NCBI GenBank assembly: GCA_913055655.1
Contig: CAJXKA010000001.1
Coordinates: 1,054,842-1,118,841, forward strand
Direction of reading: 5' to 3'
Source of the DNA: an uncultured Oceanospirillales bacterium
GTDB lineage: Bacteria; Pseudomonadota; Gammaproteobacteria; Xanthomonadales; SZUA-36
DNA length: 64,000 nucleotides
Shown here: piece after piece, positions 9,290-20,578 of the stretch
Layout of the letters: each line of letters opens with the position of its first letter
Position numbering within the stretch: the first letter of the stretch is position 1
Made by a program: the position numbers and the translations under genes
The notes under the pieces: generated by a model
What the model was told of the DNA's origin: nothing
The model's database searches: none
What the model saw: the letters and a program-made list of their open reading frames with translations, nothing else

Positions 9290-9806
9290 ACCCGCATGTT
9301 AAACGTTTCAGGCGCCAGGGTGCACCCGAAACTTGCTCACCTTTCATCAACCGCACCGCCGCCTCTTTGCAGGCGTTCACCAGGGATTCCCGGGGCTCGT
9401 CTCCCTTCGACGGCCTGCGCGAATATGAAATGTCATAGGTGAATGTATTGGTGGTGAACACCCGCTGTTGTCCACCCGGGTTTTCCGCGGTCGGCAGGTA
9501 GCGAAACTGCTCCGCCGCACGCTTCGCCGTGTATTCGAAGCCGGTGTTACCGACCAGCGCCTTGTGATGACTGGTCGTGCCATCGGGTTCAATGATGTAA
9601 CCCAGCGTCAGGCAACCCGTAATGCCCTTGTCCAGGGCGTCGGTCGGGTATTGCGGCGCGACCTTCTTCTCCACGGTCCAGTACGGGTTGTCCTGGCCCG
9701 GAAGGATGATAATCACGTCGGAAAACTCATCAGCGAGGGTGGTTCCAGCGCAGGCCAGGGCCGGGACAAGCGCCAGCGCGAGGAAACGTGAGGCGGTGAT
9801 TCGCAT
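9090..9806 (-). CDS. TonB C-terminal-domain periplasmic protein, 3' end questionable
   Basis: The start at 9806 (MRITASRFLAL) is set by an AAGGAG site 6 bases upstream and begins a signal peptide. Residues about 40-125 resemble the TonB C-terminal domain (VAPQYPTDALDKGITGCLTLGYIIEPDG). There is no proline-rich energy-transducer stem, so it is not a classical TonB. The frame stays open for 200 bases into the glycosidase gene, and that part (after GEQVSGAPW) is Pro/Arg-rich shadow sequence. In the +1 frame a TGA occurs at 9308-9310, just before the glycosidase start. The real product may end near there through a frameshift, or the long overlap may be genuine. Confidence 0.6.
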   Translation of the reverse strand: MRITASRFLALALVPALACAGTTLADEFSDVIIILPGQDNPYWTVEKKVAPQYPTDALDKGITGCLTLGYIIEPDGTTSHHKALVGNTGFEYTAKRAAEQFRYLPTAENPGGQQRVFTTNTFTYDISYSRRPSKGDEPRESLVNACKEAAVRLMKGEQVSGAPWRLKRLTCGYENNHVPALSVIPPAGVRAPGPGVAGATHLRPGTAPGDRPGAFRVLVQPRPERPRFFTRVWRDQRR

Positions 9807-9913
9807 GGGCAACTCCTTTGCTTGCATGACGGGCCGGTGAACCCGTGGCCCAAGCCCACTATAGCACCGGGCGACAGCCGGACGTCGCCGAGGAACCGCC
9901 CCCCGGAGCGAAC

Positions 9914-11257
9914 TCAGGACAGTTCGTCGCGGACCACGGCGGCAAGCCGCTCGGCCAGCCGGCCGACCTGGCTTTCGTCCTCGCCTTCAAGCGTGACGCG
10001 GATCAACGGCTCGGTGCCGGACGGCCGCAGGATGACGCGGCCGCGGCCATTCAGCTCCGTTTCCACCGAACTGACCTCGCCACGAATGCGCTCGGAGCTG
10101 TCCAGCCGGGCCCGCGCTTCTGCGGCGATGGGGACATTGATCATGATCTGCGGCATCTTGGTGACGCCGGCGCGAAGGTCCGATAGCGACTTGCCGGTTT
10201 CGGCCATCACTTCCAGCACCTGCAACGCACTGACGATACCGTCACCGGTACTGGTGCGGTCCAGGCAGAGGATGTGTCCCGACGCCTCGCCACCCAGTTT
10301 CCAGCCGTTCTCGACCAGTGCGCGGTGAATGTGGCGGTCGCCCACCGGTGTGCGCATGAACGGGATCTGCCGATCGGCCAGCGCCAGCTCCAGGCCGAGG
10401 TTGGTCATCACGGTGCCGGCAACACCGCCGACCAGGCGGTTATCGGCCTGCCGCGCAGAGGCCAGGATGAACAGGATGTCATCACCGTCGACCAGCGCGC
10501 CGGTATGGTCGGCCATCACAACGCGGTCGCCGTCGCCGTCGAAAGCAATGCCCGCGTCAGCGCTGTGCTCGCGCACTGCGGCCTGCAGCGCCGCCGGCGC
10601 CGTCGAGCCGAAGCCGTCGTTGATATTCAGGCCGTCCGGCTCGTCGCCGATCACGATGACCTTTGCGCCGAGTTCACGCAGCACCGACGGACCGACACGA
10701 TAGGTCGCGCCGTGGGCGCAGTCCACGACCAGCTTCAGGCCGGTCAGCTGGGTGCCGAACGGCACCGTACCCTTGCAGAATTCAATATAGCGGCCGGCGG
10801 CGTCCTCGATGCGGGTCGCCTTGCCCATGGCCCGGGAATCGACGGTGCTGAACGGCCTGGCGAGCTCGGCCTCGATGGCATGCTCCACCTCGTCGGGCAA
10901 TTTTTCGCCATCGGCGGAAAAAAACTTGATGCCGTTGTCATGGAACGGGTTATGCGACGCGCTGATGACGATGCCGGCGCAGGCGTACATCGTGCGGGTC
11001 AGGTAGGCGACCGCCGGTGTCGGCATCGGACCCAGCAGCGCAATATTGGCGCCGGCCGCGGCCAGCCCGGCTTCGAGGGCCGATTCGAACATGTAACCGG
11101 AAATGCGGGTGTCCTTGCCGATGACCACCGCGCGCCGGTCACCGGCAGCCAGCACCGCGCCCGCGGCACGGCCCAGTCGCAACATGAAATCCGCGGTGAC
11201 CGGCGATTCGCCGACCCGGCCACGGATGCCGTCCGTTCCAAAATACTGTTTACCCAT
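9914..11257 (-). CDS. glmM: Phosphoglucosamine mutase
   Basis: A 447-residue alpha-D-phosphohexomutase converting glucosamine-6-phosphate to glucosamine-1-phosphate for peptidoglycan and LPS precursors. The N-terminus [13 protein letters not shown] is typical. The phosphorylated serine is Ser101 in [12 protein letters not shown], the metal loop is DGDGDRV and the sugar-binding loop is GGEASGH. The C-terminal phosphate-binding loop [11 protein letters not shown] is present. It lies 11 bases after folP, in the conserved ftsH-folP-glmM order. Confidence 0.97.
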   Translation of the reverse strand: MGKQYFGTDGIRGRVGESPVTADFMLRLGRAAGAVLAAGDRRAVVIGKDTRISGYMFESALEAGLAAAGANIALLGPMPTPAVAYLTRTMYACAGIVISASHNPFHDNGIKFFSADGEKLPDEVEHAIEAELARPFSTVDSRAMGKATRIEDAAGRYIEFCKGTVPFGTQLTGLKLVVDCAHGATYRVGPSVLRELGAKVIVIGDEPDGLNINDGFGSTAPAALQAAVREHSADAGIAFDGDGDRVVMADHTGALVDGDDILFILASARQADNRLVGGVAGTVMTNLGLELALADRQIPFMRTPVGDRHIHRALVENGWKLGGEASGHILCLDRTSTGDGIVSALQVLEVMAETGKSLSDLRAGVTKMPQIMINVPIAAEARARLDSSERIRGEVSSVETELNGRGRVILRPSGTEPLIRVTLEGEDESQVGRLAERLAAVVRDELS

Positions 11258-11268
11258 GGAGGCGGATT

Positions 11269-12088
11269 CTACTCTTTCGCTGGAGCTTCGTGGGAGACAG
11301 CCGACAGAACCTTGAGGATGTCCCGGGTTTCAGCCACATCATGTACCCGGATAACCGCCGCCCCGCCCTGCGCGGCCAGCATGGCCAGCGCCAGCGAGCC
11401 GGCCAGGCGATCAGCGACTTCCCGCCCGGTGACCAGGCCCAGCATGGACTTGCGTGAAAGCCCCGCCAGGATGGGATAGCCGTGGGCAGCCAGTCGCGGC
11501 AGTGCGCGCAGCAGCGCCAGGTTGTGGTCCAGCGTCTTGCCGAAGCCGAAACCGGGGTCGAGCAACAGATTTTCACGCGCCATGCCCGCCGCTTCCGCGA
11601 CCCTGGCCCGCTCCAGCAGGAATGCCTTGACCTCGGCAACCACGTCGCCATACTGCGGCTCGGCCTGCATGGTGCCGGGTTCGCCCTGCATGTGCATCAG
11701 GCAAACCGGCAGGCCGGTCTCCGCCGCGGCTTCGAGCGCACCGGGACGCCCCAGCGCGCGCACATCGTTGAGCATGCCCGCGCCCGCCTTCGCCGCCTCT
11801 CGCATCACGACTGGTGTACTGGTATCGACGGAGACCATGACCGACAGTTCACGGGTGATCGCCTCGACGACCGGAATAACGCGGTCGAGTTCTTCGGCTT
11901 CGCTGACCGGCGCCGCGCCCGGGCGGGTGGACTCGCCGCCGACATCGATAATGTCCGCGCCTTCGTCCACCATGCGTTTCGCGTGCGCCAACGCACGACG
12001 GCGATCGTCGTGACGACCGCCGTCGGAGAAAGAATCGGGCGTGACATTGAGCACGCCCATGATGCGGGGGGCCTGGCTCAGGGCCGCC

Positions 12089-12111
<23 letters not shown>
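11269..12111 (-). CDS. folP: Dihydropteroate synthase
   Basis: TIM-barrel enzyme joining p-aminobenzoate to the pterin pyrophosphate in folate synthesis. The signatures are [16 protein letters not shown] and [22 protein letters not shown], and later blocks such as [15 protein letters not shown] and GLSRKSMLG are intact. The start is uncertain. A GTG at 12111 gives a normal-length N-terminus (280 residues) with 23 bases of overlap with ftsH. The ATG at 12192 would add 27 Arg/Pro-rich residues over the ftsH end, and the ATG at 12060 would cut off the first strand. No clear ribosome site decides between them. Confidence 0.93.
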
Positions 12112-14056
<1,945 letters not shown>

Positions 14057-14101
14057 CAGTTGTCCTGCGTCAATTGCATCATTCGCGGCGGGTCGTCCAG
14101 T

Positions 14102-14725
14102 TTACTGCACGCGGCGACCCTGTCCCAGCACGTAGACCTCGCGGCTGCGGGGCCGCGAAGACTTTGGTTTGCGTACCATCACCCTGTCGAAGGCCTGGCG
14201 GCAGTCATCCAGGAAGGCATCCGAGCCCTCCCCCTGGAACACTTTCACCAGGAAGGCGCCGCCGGGTTTCAACCATTCGACGGCAAACTGCAGCGCGAGT
14301 TCAGCCAGGTACATGGCGCGCGGCTGGTCCACCGCGGTCATACCACTCATATTGGGGGCCATGTCGGACAACACAAGATCGACCGGGTGGCCCTCCAGCA
14401 GGGCTTCCAGCTCGCGCAGGGGTTCATCCTCGGTAAAGTCACCCTCGATGATATGGGCGCCGTCCAGCGGCGCCATCGGCAGGATATCCAGCGCAAACAG
14501 CTGGCCTTTCTTGCCGATTTTCCCGAGCGCCACCTGGGACCAGGCACCCGGCGCTGCCCCCAGGTCGGCCACGCGCATCCCGGGTTTGAGCAGGCCGTAC
14601 TTGTCATCGAGCTCGATCAGCTTGAACGCGGCCCGCCCGCGCCAGCCCTCCTTCTGCGCCTGCTGCACGTACGGATCGTCGAAATGCTCATTCAGCCAGC
14701 GCCGGCTGCTCTTGCTACGCGCCAT
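14102..14725 (-). CDS. rlmE: 23S rRNA 2'-O-ribose U2552 methyltransferase RlmE
   Basis: A 207-residue FtsJ-type SAM methyltransferase. The N-terminus [23 protein letters not shown] and the SAM motif [15 protein letters not shown] are diagnostic. The catalytic K-D-K-E set fits Lys in AAFKLIELD, Asp in [11 protein letters not shown], Lys in [10 protein letters not shown] and Glu in SREVYVL. It methylates U2552 in the ribosomal A-loop during late 50S assembly. The start at 14725 matches homologues. It is divergent from yhbY, another 50S-assembly gene, with a 54-base gap. Confidence 0.97.
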   Translation of the reverse strand: MARSKSSRRWLNEHFDDPYVQQAQKEGWRGRAAFKLIELDDKYGLLKPGMRVADLGAAPGAWSQVALGKIGKKGQLFALDILPMAPLDGAHIIEGDFTEDEPLRELEALLEGHPVDLVLSDMAPNMSGMTAVDQPRAMYLAELALQFAVEWLKPGGAFLVKVFQGEGSDAFLDDCRQAFDRVMVRKPKSSRPRSREVYVLGQGRRVQ

Positions 14726-14779
14726 CGTGGAATTCCCCGGGCATGTTAAAATGTTCCTTTCATCTTTCCAGCGATTTCC

Positions 14780-15073
14780 ATGGACCTCACCAATTCCCAG
14801 AAGCGCTACCTGCGCGGCCTGACCCATGATATCAATCCCGTGGTCATGGTGGCCGGCAACGGCCTGTCCGAGAACGTCATGGCCGAGATTGAACAGGCTC
14901 TGGAACACCATGAACTGATCAAGGTGAAGCTGCGCGGCGAACGCGAAGAGCGCAAGGCCTGGGCGGAGACCATCGTCGAAAAGACCGGCGCCACGCCGGT
15001 GCATCGCATCGGCCAGGTGGCCAGCTTTTACCGCCGCAACCCGAAGAAGCCGGTCATCGAACTGCCCCGCTGA
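14780..15073 (+). CDS. yhbY: YhbY-type CRM-domain RNA-binding protein
   Basis: A 97-residue single CRS1/YhbY (CRM) domain protein that binds pre-50S particles. The block [38 protein letters not shown] is the family signature, and the short C-terminal tail is basic. The divergent neighbour is rlmE, as in many gammaproteobacteria. It is followed 13 bases later by the Mth938-like gene. Confidence 0.93.
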   Translation: MDLTNSQKRYLRGLTHDINPVVMVAGNGLSENVMAEIEQALEHHELIKVKLRGEREERKAWAETIVEKTGATPVHRIGQVASFYRRNPKKPVIELPR

Positions 15074-15086
15074 CCGCGGCCGCGCC

Positions 15087-15473
15087 ATGACTGAGCTGAT
15101 TTTCGACGCCCCCGGTGAACACGTTCACGTTCGTTCCGCGAACGAGGACGGTATCCGGGTGGGCGACCAGCTGTTCGAACGCGCCGTGATCCTGGCCCGC
15201 GATGAAATCGTCGGCGACTGGGGTCCGCAGTGCATGGACGAGGTCACCGACGCCGATTTCGAGCCCCTGCTGGCGCGGCGGCCGGAAGTCGTCCTGATCG
15301 GCACCGGTGCGCAGCAGCAATTCCTGTCGCCGAAACGGCAGATGGCGTTTTACCGGGAGCAGATTGGGGTCGAGGTCATGACCACGCCGGCGGCCTGCCG
15401 GACGTTCAACGTTCTGGCATCTGAACACAGGGACGTGGTGGCGGCCCTGTTACCTGTAAGAAAAACCGGCTGA
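15087..15473 (+). CDS. Mth938-like domain protein (COG3737 family)
   Basis: A 128-residue protein of the Mth938/NDUFAF3-like family. The pattern [22 protein letters not shown], then [16 protein letters not shown] and [17 protein letters not shown], is characteristic. In mitochondria a relative assists complex I assembly; in bacteria the role is unknown. It is co-directional with yhbY and convergent with rpoS, with only 7 bases between the stops. Its last codons overlap the hairpin that serves as the rpoS terminator. Confidence 0.85.
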   Translation: MTELIFDAPGEHVHVRSANEDGIRVGDQLFERAVILARDEIVGDWGPQCMDEVTDADFEPLLARRPEVVLIGTGAQQQFLSPKRQMAFYREQIGVEVMTTPAACRTFNVLASEHRDVVAALLPVRKTG

Positions 15474-15479
15474 CGCCGG
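15461..15479 (-). terminator. Rho-independent terminator after rpoS
   Basis: On the minus strand a CCGGC/GCCGG stem with loop GTCA is followed by five T (15465-15461). A/T and G/T pairs toward the rpoS stop can extend the stem. It lies directly after the rpoS stop codon and inside the end of the convergent Mth938-like gene. Confidence 0.7.
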
Positions 15480-15480
15480 C

Positions 15481-16431
15481 TTATTCCATGAACGGCATCT
15501 CGGAGATGCCTTCACGCCGCGAGATTTCCCGCAGCCGCACCAGCGCCGCAATCTGGACCTGGCGAACCCGTTCGCGGGTCACACCCAGCAACTGGCCCAC
15601 CTCTTCGAGCGTCTGCCGGCCTTTGCCATGCAGGCCGAAGCGGTGCTCCACCACCGTGCGCTGCTGCCGTGGCAGCAATTCCAGCCAGTGATCGAGCAGC
15701 ATCCCCGCCGCGTTGTCGGCGTACTCGGATTCCGGGTCACGACCGCTGTCATCGGCAATGGAATCCAGCAACGAACGGTCTGCACCGTTTGCCATTGGCT
15801 CGTCGGCGGACGTCGTGGGTTCATTGAATCGGAACAGCCGGTGCAACTCCTCGGCGGGGATGTCGATTTCCGCGGAAACCTCCTCCGCGGTCGGCCGACG
15901 CCCCAGTTTCTGTTCCATCTCGCGAGCCGCGCGCAGGTAGGTGGTCAATTCACGGATCACGTGAATCGGTAACCGCACGGTGCGGCACTGGTTCATGATC
16001 GCCCGCTCCACCGACTGGCGGATCCACCAGGTGGCATAGGTGGAGAAGCGACACCCGCGTTCGGGATCGAATTTCTCCACCGCGCGGATCAGCCCCAGGT
16101 TGCCCTCCTCGATCAGGTCGAGCAACGGTAGCCCACGGTTCATGTACGCCCGTGCCACCTTGACCACGAGGCGCAGGTTGGCCTGGATCATGCGCTGGCG
16201 ACTCTCTTCGCAGCCCGCCCCGATGGCACGCGCCAGGGAACACTCCTCTTCCGCCGTCAACAGGCGGGTTCGGCCAATTTCGCTCAGGTAAATCCGGGTG
16301 ACATCGCCGTGGTGGGCACGACTTGGTGGGCGGTGCTTCGTGTGCACCGATGAAACTTTCAGTCTGGCCCCGTCAGCGCCACGCTTGGCGTTAAAGGAGG
16401 CCTTGATTACGTCGCCAGTCTTTTGGCCCAC
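15481..16431 (-). CDS. rpoS: RNA polymerase sigma factor RpoS
   Basis: Sigma-70 family general stress/stationary-phase factor of 316 residues. Region 1.2 begins [22 protein letters not shown] (about 42-63). Region 2 holds [42 protein letters not shown] and the -10-melting block [17 protein letters not shown]. Region 4 carries the [23 protein letters not shown]. It lacks the long region 1.1 of RpoD. The start is GTG, supported by a GGAGG site 5 bases upstream. It sits downstream of nlpD; in E. coli the main rpoS promoter lies inside nlpD, so the same may hold here. The N-terminal 40 residues are basic and variable. Confidence 0.95.
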   Translation of the reverse strand: MGQKTGDVIKASFNAKRGADGARLKVSSVHTKHRPPSRAHHGDVTRIYLSEIGRTRLLTAEEECSLARAIGAGCEESRQRMIQANLRLVVKVARAYMNRGLPLLDLIEEGNLGLIRAVEKFDPERGCRFSTYATWWIRQSVERAIMNQCRTVRLPIHVIRELTTYLRAAREMEQKLGRRPTAEEVSAEIDIPAEELHRLFRFNEPTTSADEPMANGADRSLLDSIADDSGRDPESEYADNAAGMLLDHWLELLPRQQRTVVEHRFGLHGKGRQTLEEVGQLLGVTRERVRQVQIAALVRLREISRREGISEMPFME

Positions 16432-16566
16432 AGCTCCCTCCCCATGGAATTGTCGGCAGTTCAGTTACCCCTATTACGCCCGACCGGAAAGGAAGTTGGT
16501 GAACGCAACCGGGCTAACCACGCTATCACAGGTACGGCCGGCATTGATAGTGCCGGCGCGGAAGAT

Positions 16567-17442
16567 TCAGCGCGGAGGCAGGTACTGGCGCGGATCGACA
16601 GGCTTGCCGTCGCGGCGAATTTCGAAGTGCAGCAGGTTCTCGCCGCGGTCATTGCTGCCGACCTCGGCGATCACCTGGCCCTGGCTGACCCGCTCGCCTT
16701 CCGCGACCAGGCGGCGCTGGTTGTGGGCATAGGCGCTGAGCATGCGATCACTGTGCTTGATGATGACCAGTTCGCCGTAACCGATCAGGCCGTTGCCGCT
16801 GTAGACCACGTCCCCGGCGGCCGTCGCCTTCACGGGTGCGCCCGACTGGTCGGCGATGTCGAGGCCGTTTCGCGACGGGTCACCCGCCTTGAATGTCCGC
16901 AGCACCCGGCCGCTGGACGGCCAGATCCAGTCGGACGGTGGCGCCAGTGGCGGCTGCGAGGTCGCGGGTGGCGGTGCAGCCGGTTTCGGCGCCGGCGTGT
17001 TTTTGGCCACGGCAGGCGCGCTGGCCTGTGGCTTCGGCGTGGTTCGCGGTGGCGGCGCGGCCGGCTTCGGCGGCGGTGATTCCACGGTCCGGGTCGTGGC
17101 CCGCGGTGACGACACTGCCCGCGTCTGCACCCCTGCCGACGAGGCCTGTCGCGGCGGCGGCTCGTTCAGGCGCAGGACCTGGTCCGGGTAGATGGTGTAA
17201 GGAGAACCGATGGTGTTCCAGCGGGCGATACTGCGCCAGTCCAGGCCGTATTTGAAGGCGATACCATGCAGGGTGTCGCCGCGCTTGACGCGGTACAGGC
17301 CGTCCACCGGCACCTCGGCGCGCTGCACCTGCGAACGGTCGACCACGGGCGCGGGTGGTTTCGATGCACAGGCGCCAAGCAGGACGGCCAATAGCGGCGG
17401 CAGGAGCCGTAGCAGCCGGTGCTTACCCCCCGCGGCGGTCAT
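16567..17442 (-). CDS. nlpD: NlpD-type LysM/LytM lipoprotein, amidase activator
   Basis: A 291-residue lipoprotein. The signal ends in lipobox LGAC (Cys25). A LysM domain covers about residues 49-92 (YRVKRGDTLHGIAFKYGLDWRSI), followed by a long Pro/Ala/Thr-rich linker. The C-terminal LytM/M23 domain starts at about 185. Its zinc-site residues are degenerate: the first ligand is Asn in RNGLDIAD and the usual HxH is LLH in NLLHFEIR. It is therefore probably not a peptidase but an activator of the AmiC-type amidase at the septum, as for E. coli NlpD. It overlaps yqaA by four bases upstream and precedes rpoS. Confidence 0.93.
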   Translation of the reverse strand: MTAAGGKHRLLRLLPPLLAVLLGACASKPPAPVVDRSQVQRAEVPVDGLYRVKRGDTLHGIAFKYGLDWRSIARWNTIGSPYTIYPDQVLRLNEPPPRQASSAGVQTRAVSSPRATTRTVESPPPKPAAPPPRTTPKPQASAPAVAKNTPAPKPAAPPPATSQPPLAPPSDWIWPSSGRVLRTFKAGDPSRNGLDIADQSGAPVKATAAGDVVYSGNGLIGYGELVIIKHSDRMLSAYAHNQRRLVAEGERVSQGQVIAEVGSNDRGENLLHFEIRRDGKPVDPRQYLPPR

Positions 17443-18026
17443 GTCGCCCTTCCGAGCAGGTGCCAGGCCAGGCCGCCGATGGCCGCCAGCGCCACGGTGG
17501 CCCAGCCGATCCAGTCCACCCAGTCCCGTAGCCTCACCGCCAGCTTTTCGCCGCCCAGTCGGATCAGGCCGGCGACGAGGAAAAACCGCCCGCCGCGACC
17601 CACCAGGGAGCCGACCAGGAACGGCAGCACCGGCATCTGCAGCATCCCCGCGCTGATCGTGAAGACCTTGTAGGGAATGGGCGAAAACCCGGCCAGCAGG
17701 ATGTACCAGAAGCCCCAGGTGTCAAACGCCGCCACGGCATGCTCGAATGCCGGCGCCCAGGACGAGGCCATCAGCCACCCCTCGATGGCCTCGAAGGCCA
17801 GGCGTCCGACGAGGTAGCCGGCCAGCCCCCCCGCCACGGACGCGACCGTGCACAGCGTGGCGTAGTACCAGGCCCGCTTCGGCTGCGCCAGGCACATCGG
17901 CCCGAGCATCACGTCGGGCGGGATCGGGAAAAACGAGGACTCGGCGAAACTCAGCGCACCCAGGTAAGCGGGTGCCCGTCGGTGCGACGACCACGACAGC
18001 ACCTTGTCATACAGCGACCTGAACAT
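17439..18026 (-). CDS. yqaA: YqaA/DedA-family membrane protein
   Basis: A 195-residue integral membrane protein of the VTT/SNARE-associated (DedA-like) group, YqaA branch. The family features are LGALSFAESSFFPIPPDVMLGPMCLA near the N-terminus and GFSPIPYKVFTISAGMLQMPVLPFLVGSLVGRGGRFF in the middle. DedA-type proteins are implicated in lipid flipping and membrane homeostasis. The gene is inserted between pcm and nlpD in the surE-pcm-nlpD-rpoS order and overlaps nlpD by four bases. Confidence 0.88.
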   Translation of the reverse strand: MFRSLYDKVLSWSSHRRAPAYLGALSFAESSFFPIPPDVMLGPMCLAQPKRAWYYATLCTVASVAGGLAGYLVGRLAFEAIEGWLMASSWAPAFEHAVAAFDTWGFWYILLAGFSPIPYKVFTISAGMLQMPVLPFLVGSLVGRGGRFFLVAGLIRLGGEKLAVRLRDWVDWIGWATVALAAIGGLAWHLLGRAT

Positions 18027-18031
18027 CCCGG

Positions 18032-18709
18032 TCAGGCCAGGCCGTTCAGCATGGGCACGAACACGACCGCGCCGAGGTCGGTGGTTTCCCGCCCTTCCTC
18101 GGTGCGACGGATCGACAGCAGCCGTTGCTCGCCGCCGCGCTCCAGGGGCATGACCAGGTTGCCACCCACCGCCAGCTGTTCCACCAGCTCATCCGGCACG
18201 GTCCGCGCGGCGGCCGTGACGATGATGCCGTCGAACGGCGCCTGGCTGGGCCACCCCAGGTGGCCGTCGGCATGGCGGGTGCGGACGTTATACACCTGCA
18301 GGCGGTGGAACAGCTGCCGGGAAGAGCGCAGCAACTCCTTGATCCGTTCAACGGTGTAGACCTCCTTGACCAGTTGCGCCAGCACGGCGGCCTGGTAACC
18401 GGAGCCCGTACCCACCTCCAGGACTTTCGAAGGCGTGCCGCCGTCCAGCAACGCCTCGGTCATGCGCGCCACGATATACGGTTGCGAGATCGTCTGGCTC
18501 TGGCCGATGGGCAGCGCGGTGTCTTCATAGGCGCGCGTCGCCAGGGCCTCGTCGACGAATTCGTGACGGGGAACGTTCATGATCGCGCCGAGCACGCGCT
18601 CGTCGCGAATGCCATGGTCACGCAGGCGCTGGACCAGCCGGTCACGGGTACCGCGCGAGGTCATGCCGATACCGGCGGCGCCGGAAGACAGGCGCTGGCG
18701 ATGAATCAT
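18032..18709 (-). CDS. pcm: Protein-L-isoaspartate O-methyltransferase
   Basis: A 225-residue SAM enzyme that repairs isoaspartyl residues in aged proteins. The motif [19 protein letters not shown] binds SAM, and the preceding [23 protein letters not shown] block is diagnostic. The ATG at 18709 overlaps the surE stop (ATGA), suggesting coupling. An internal ATG at 18664 ([10 protein letters not shown]) would give the length of the E. coli enzyme, so the first 15 residues are uncertain. It is part of the surE-pcm-yqaA-nlpD-rpoS run of stationary-phase survival genes. Confidence 0.96.
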   Translation of the reverse strand: MIHRQRLSSGAAGIGMTSRGTRDRLVQRLRDHGIRDERVLGAIMNVPRHEFVDEALATRAYEDTALPIGQSQTISQPYIVARMTEALLDGGTPSKVLEVGTGSGYQAAVLAQLVKEVYTVERIKELLRSSRQLFHRLQVYNVRTRHADGHLGWPSQAPFDGIIVTAAARTVPDELVEQLAVGGNLVMPLERGGEQRLLSIRRTEEGRETTDLGAVVFVPMLNGLA

Positions 18710-19485
18710 GCCGCCGCCCCGGGTTCATCATCGGTGGCGATGGCGGAAATCCAGCCGGCCACCTGCTCCAGCGCCTGGTAACGCGTCAGGTCGACGTGGA
18801 TGGGCGTGACCGAAATATAGCCACGACGAATGGCGTCGAAGTCGGTGCCGGGCCCGGCATCCTGCTCGGCGCCCGCCGGCCCCACCCAGTACATGGGCCG
18901 GCCACGGGGGTCCAGTGTCTCGATGCAGGGCTCGGCGCGATGGCGGTGCCCCAGCCGGGTCACCTCGAAACCCTTGATCTCGCTCCAGGGACGGTCCGGC
19001 ACGTTGACGTTCAAAATGGTGTCAGCCGGCAGGGGATCCCGCGACAACTGTTCCACCAGGCGCGCCGCGGCCTCGGCGGCCGTTTCGAAATGTGTCGGCC
19101 GTTCGTCGAAAACCAGGGAAACCGCGACCGCCGGCAGGCCCAGGAACCGCCCCTCCATTGCCGCGGCGACAGTGCCGGAATAGATGACGTCATCACCCAG
19201 GTTGGCGCCGTGGTTGATGCCGGAGATCACCATGTCCGGGTCCTCGGACAACAGGCCGGTCAGCGCCAGGTGGACGCAGTCGGTCGGCGTGCCCGATACG
19301 CGGTGCACGCCGGGCTCGACTTCGCGGGTCCGGATGGGAGATTCCAGTGTCAGCGAGTTGCTGGCGCCACTGCAGTTACGGTCGGGTGCGACGATGGTGA
19401 TACGGCCCAACTGGCCGATTCGCTCGGCCAGGACGCCGATGCCCCGGGCCGACAGGCCATCGTCGTTACTGATAAGAAAATGCAT
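18706..19485 (-). CDS. surE: 5'/3'-nucleotidase and exopolyphosphatase SurE
   Basis: A 259-residue metal-dependent phosphatase acting on nucleoside monophosphates and short polyphosphate. The metal-binding start [16 protein letters not shown] gives Asp8-Asp9. The other conserved blocks are [27 protein letters not shown] and [25 protein letters not shown]. It is the first gene of the minus-strand survival cluster. The 116-base gap to the divergent smr gene holds a TACAAT on the minus strand (near 19565-19570) that could be its -10. Confidence 0.97.
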   Translation of the reverse strand: MHFLISNDDGLSARGIGVLAERIGQLGRITIVAPDRNCSGASNSLTLESPIRTREVEPGVHRVSGTPTDCVHLALTGLLSEDPDMVISGINHGANLGDDVIYSGTVAAAMEGRFLGLPAVAVSLVFDERPTHFETAAEAAARLVEQLSRDPLPADTILNVNVPDRPWSEIKGFEVTRLGHRHRAEPCIETLDPRGRPMYWVGPAGAEQDAGPGTDFDAIRRGYISVTPIHVDLTRYQALEQVAGWISAIATDDEPGAAA

Positions 19486-19601
19486 TCCGCTGGACAGGAC
19501 CCTGTGATTGCCGAGGTGAGAATTCGCGCATTTGCGCCCGGGCGGACCCTTCGGTCACGATGCTATTGTACGGCCTACACGGGCAATCTGGAACGCACGG
19601 C

Positions 19602-20141
19602 ATGAACAGGCAGGACGACGACGATGACGAGGCGGCCTTCCGCCGCGAAATGACGGGGGTCCGCCCACTCGACCCGCCGGACTTCGTCGTTCACGAACAT
19701 CCCCGCCCATCACCACGCCCGCGGCAGCGGGAAGCCGACGAAGCGGCCGTGATGACCGAACTGCTGGAAGACCCCGGCCCCATCGAGGGCCTGGAAACCG
19801 GCGAGGAACTTGTCTTTCTCCGCCCCGGCTACCAGAAGCGCTACCTGAACCGGCTGCGACGCGGTCACTACGCGGTCAGCGACCGCATCGACCTGCATGG
19901 CATGAACGAAAGCGCCGCGGGTTCGGTCTTGCTGTCGTTTGTCGACGAGGCGCTGGGACGCGGCTTCGGTTGCATCAAGGTGGTCCATGGAAAGGGCCTG
20001 CGCTCGCGTGGCCGGCCGAAACTGAAATCGCTGGCGGCGCGGCTGTTGCGCCGACATCCGTCGGTGGTGGCTTACGCGTCGTGCCGCCCGAACCAGGGCG
20101 GGACCGGGGCCATGCTGGTGCTGCTGGCCAGGCGGCGCTGA
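19602..20141 (+). CDS. Smr-domain protein
   Basis: A 179-residue protein with a charged N-terminal half and a C-terminal Smr domain (about 93-175). The domain shows the signatures IDLHGMNESAA and VVHGKGLRSRG, and YASCRPNQGGTGAMLVLL closes it. Stand-alone Smr proteins of this type (SmrA/SmrB-like) act on RNA, and SmrB cleaves mRNA at collided ribosomes. The short N-terminal extension here differs from both E. coli proteins, so I do not assign a symbol. The ATG at 19602 is preferred to an in-frame upstream start that reads into the promoter gap. A weak GCCCGG/CCGGGC hairpin follows the stop at 20147-20167. Confidence 0.88.
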   Translation: MNRQDDDDDEAAFRREMTGVRPLDPPDFVVHEHPRPSPRPRQREADEAAVMTELLEDPGPIEGLETGEELVFLRPGYQKRYLNRLRRGHYAVSDRIDLHGMNESAAGSVLLSFVDEALGRGFGCIKVVHGKGLRSRGRPKLKSLAARLLRRHPSVVAYASCRPNQGGTGAMLVLLARRR

Positions 20142-20169
20142 ACGCAGCCCGGCCCGTCATACCGGGCGT

Positions 20170-20553
20170 TTACTTGATGACCCGGAGTTTCGGGCCGGAC
20201 GGCCGGTCGGGCTTGTCGGATGACGGTGGCTCAGGATCGTCGTCACCGCCATCGGCGAACATCATGCCCTGCCCGTTTTCGCGGGCGTAAATCGCCAGCA
20301 CAGCCTGCATCGGCAACCAGATGTCCCGTGAAGACCCCGAGAATCGCGCCTGGAAGCTGACGGCACTGTTCTCCAGTTGCAGGTTACGCGTCGCCTGGGG
20401 CGAGATGTTCAGCACCAGGCGACCGTCCTGGATGGCCTGCTGCGGCACGTTCACGTCCGCCGCGTTGACGTCGACGATCACATGCGGCGTCAGGTCGTTG
20501 TCCAGGATCCACTCGTAGAGCGCGCGCAGCAGGTACGGCTTGCTGGAAGTCAT
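20170..20553 (-). CDS. sspB: ClpXP protease specificity-enhancing factor SspB
   Basis: A 127-residue adaptor that tethers ssrA-tagged proteins to ClpXP. The folded domain covers about residues 1-105 (SSKPYLLRALYEWILDNDLTPHVIVD, then IWLPMQAVLAIYARENGQGM). A flexible acidic linker ends in the ClpX-docking tail GPKLRVIK, as in known SspB. It lies 25 bases downstream of sspA, the usual sspAB operon. Confidence 0.95.
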   Translation of the reverse strand: MTSSKPYLLRALYEWILDNDLTPHVIVDVNAADVNVPQQAIQDGRLVLNISPQATRNLQLENSAVSFQARFSGSSRDIWLPMQAVLAIYARENGQGMMFADGGDDDPEPPSSDKPDRPSGPKLRVIK

Positions 20554-20578
20554 GGCGCGCCCGACGATCCCCGAAACC

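Noticed and set aside
16567-17442. NlpD as an active M23 endopeptidase
   Set aside because: The zinc ligands of the LytM domain are replaced (Asn in RNGLDIAD, Leu before His in LLHFEIR), so an amidase activator role fits better.
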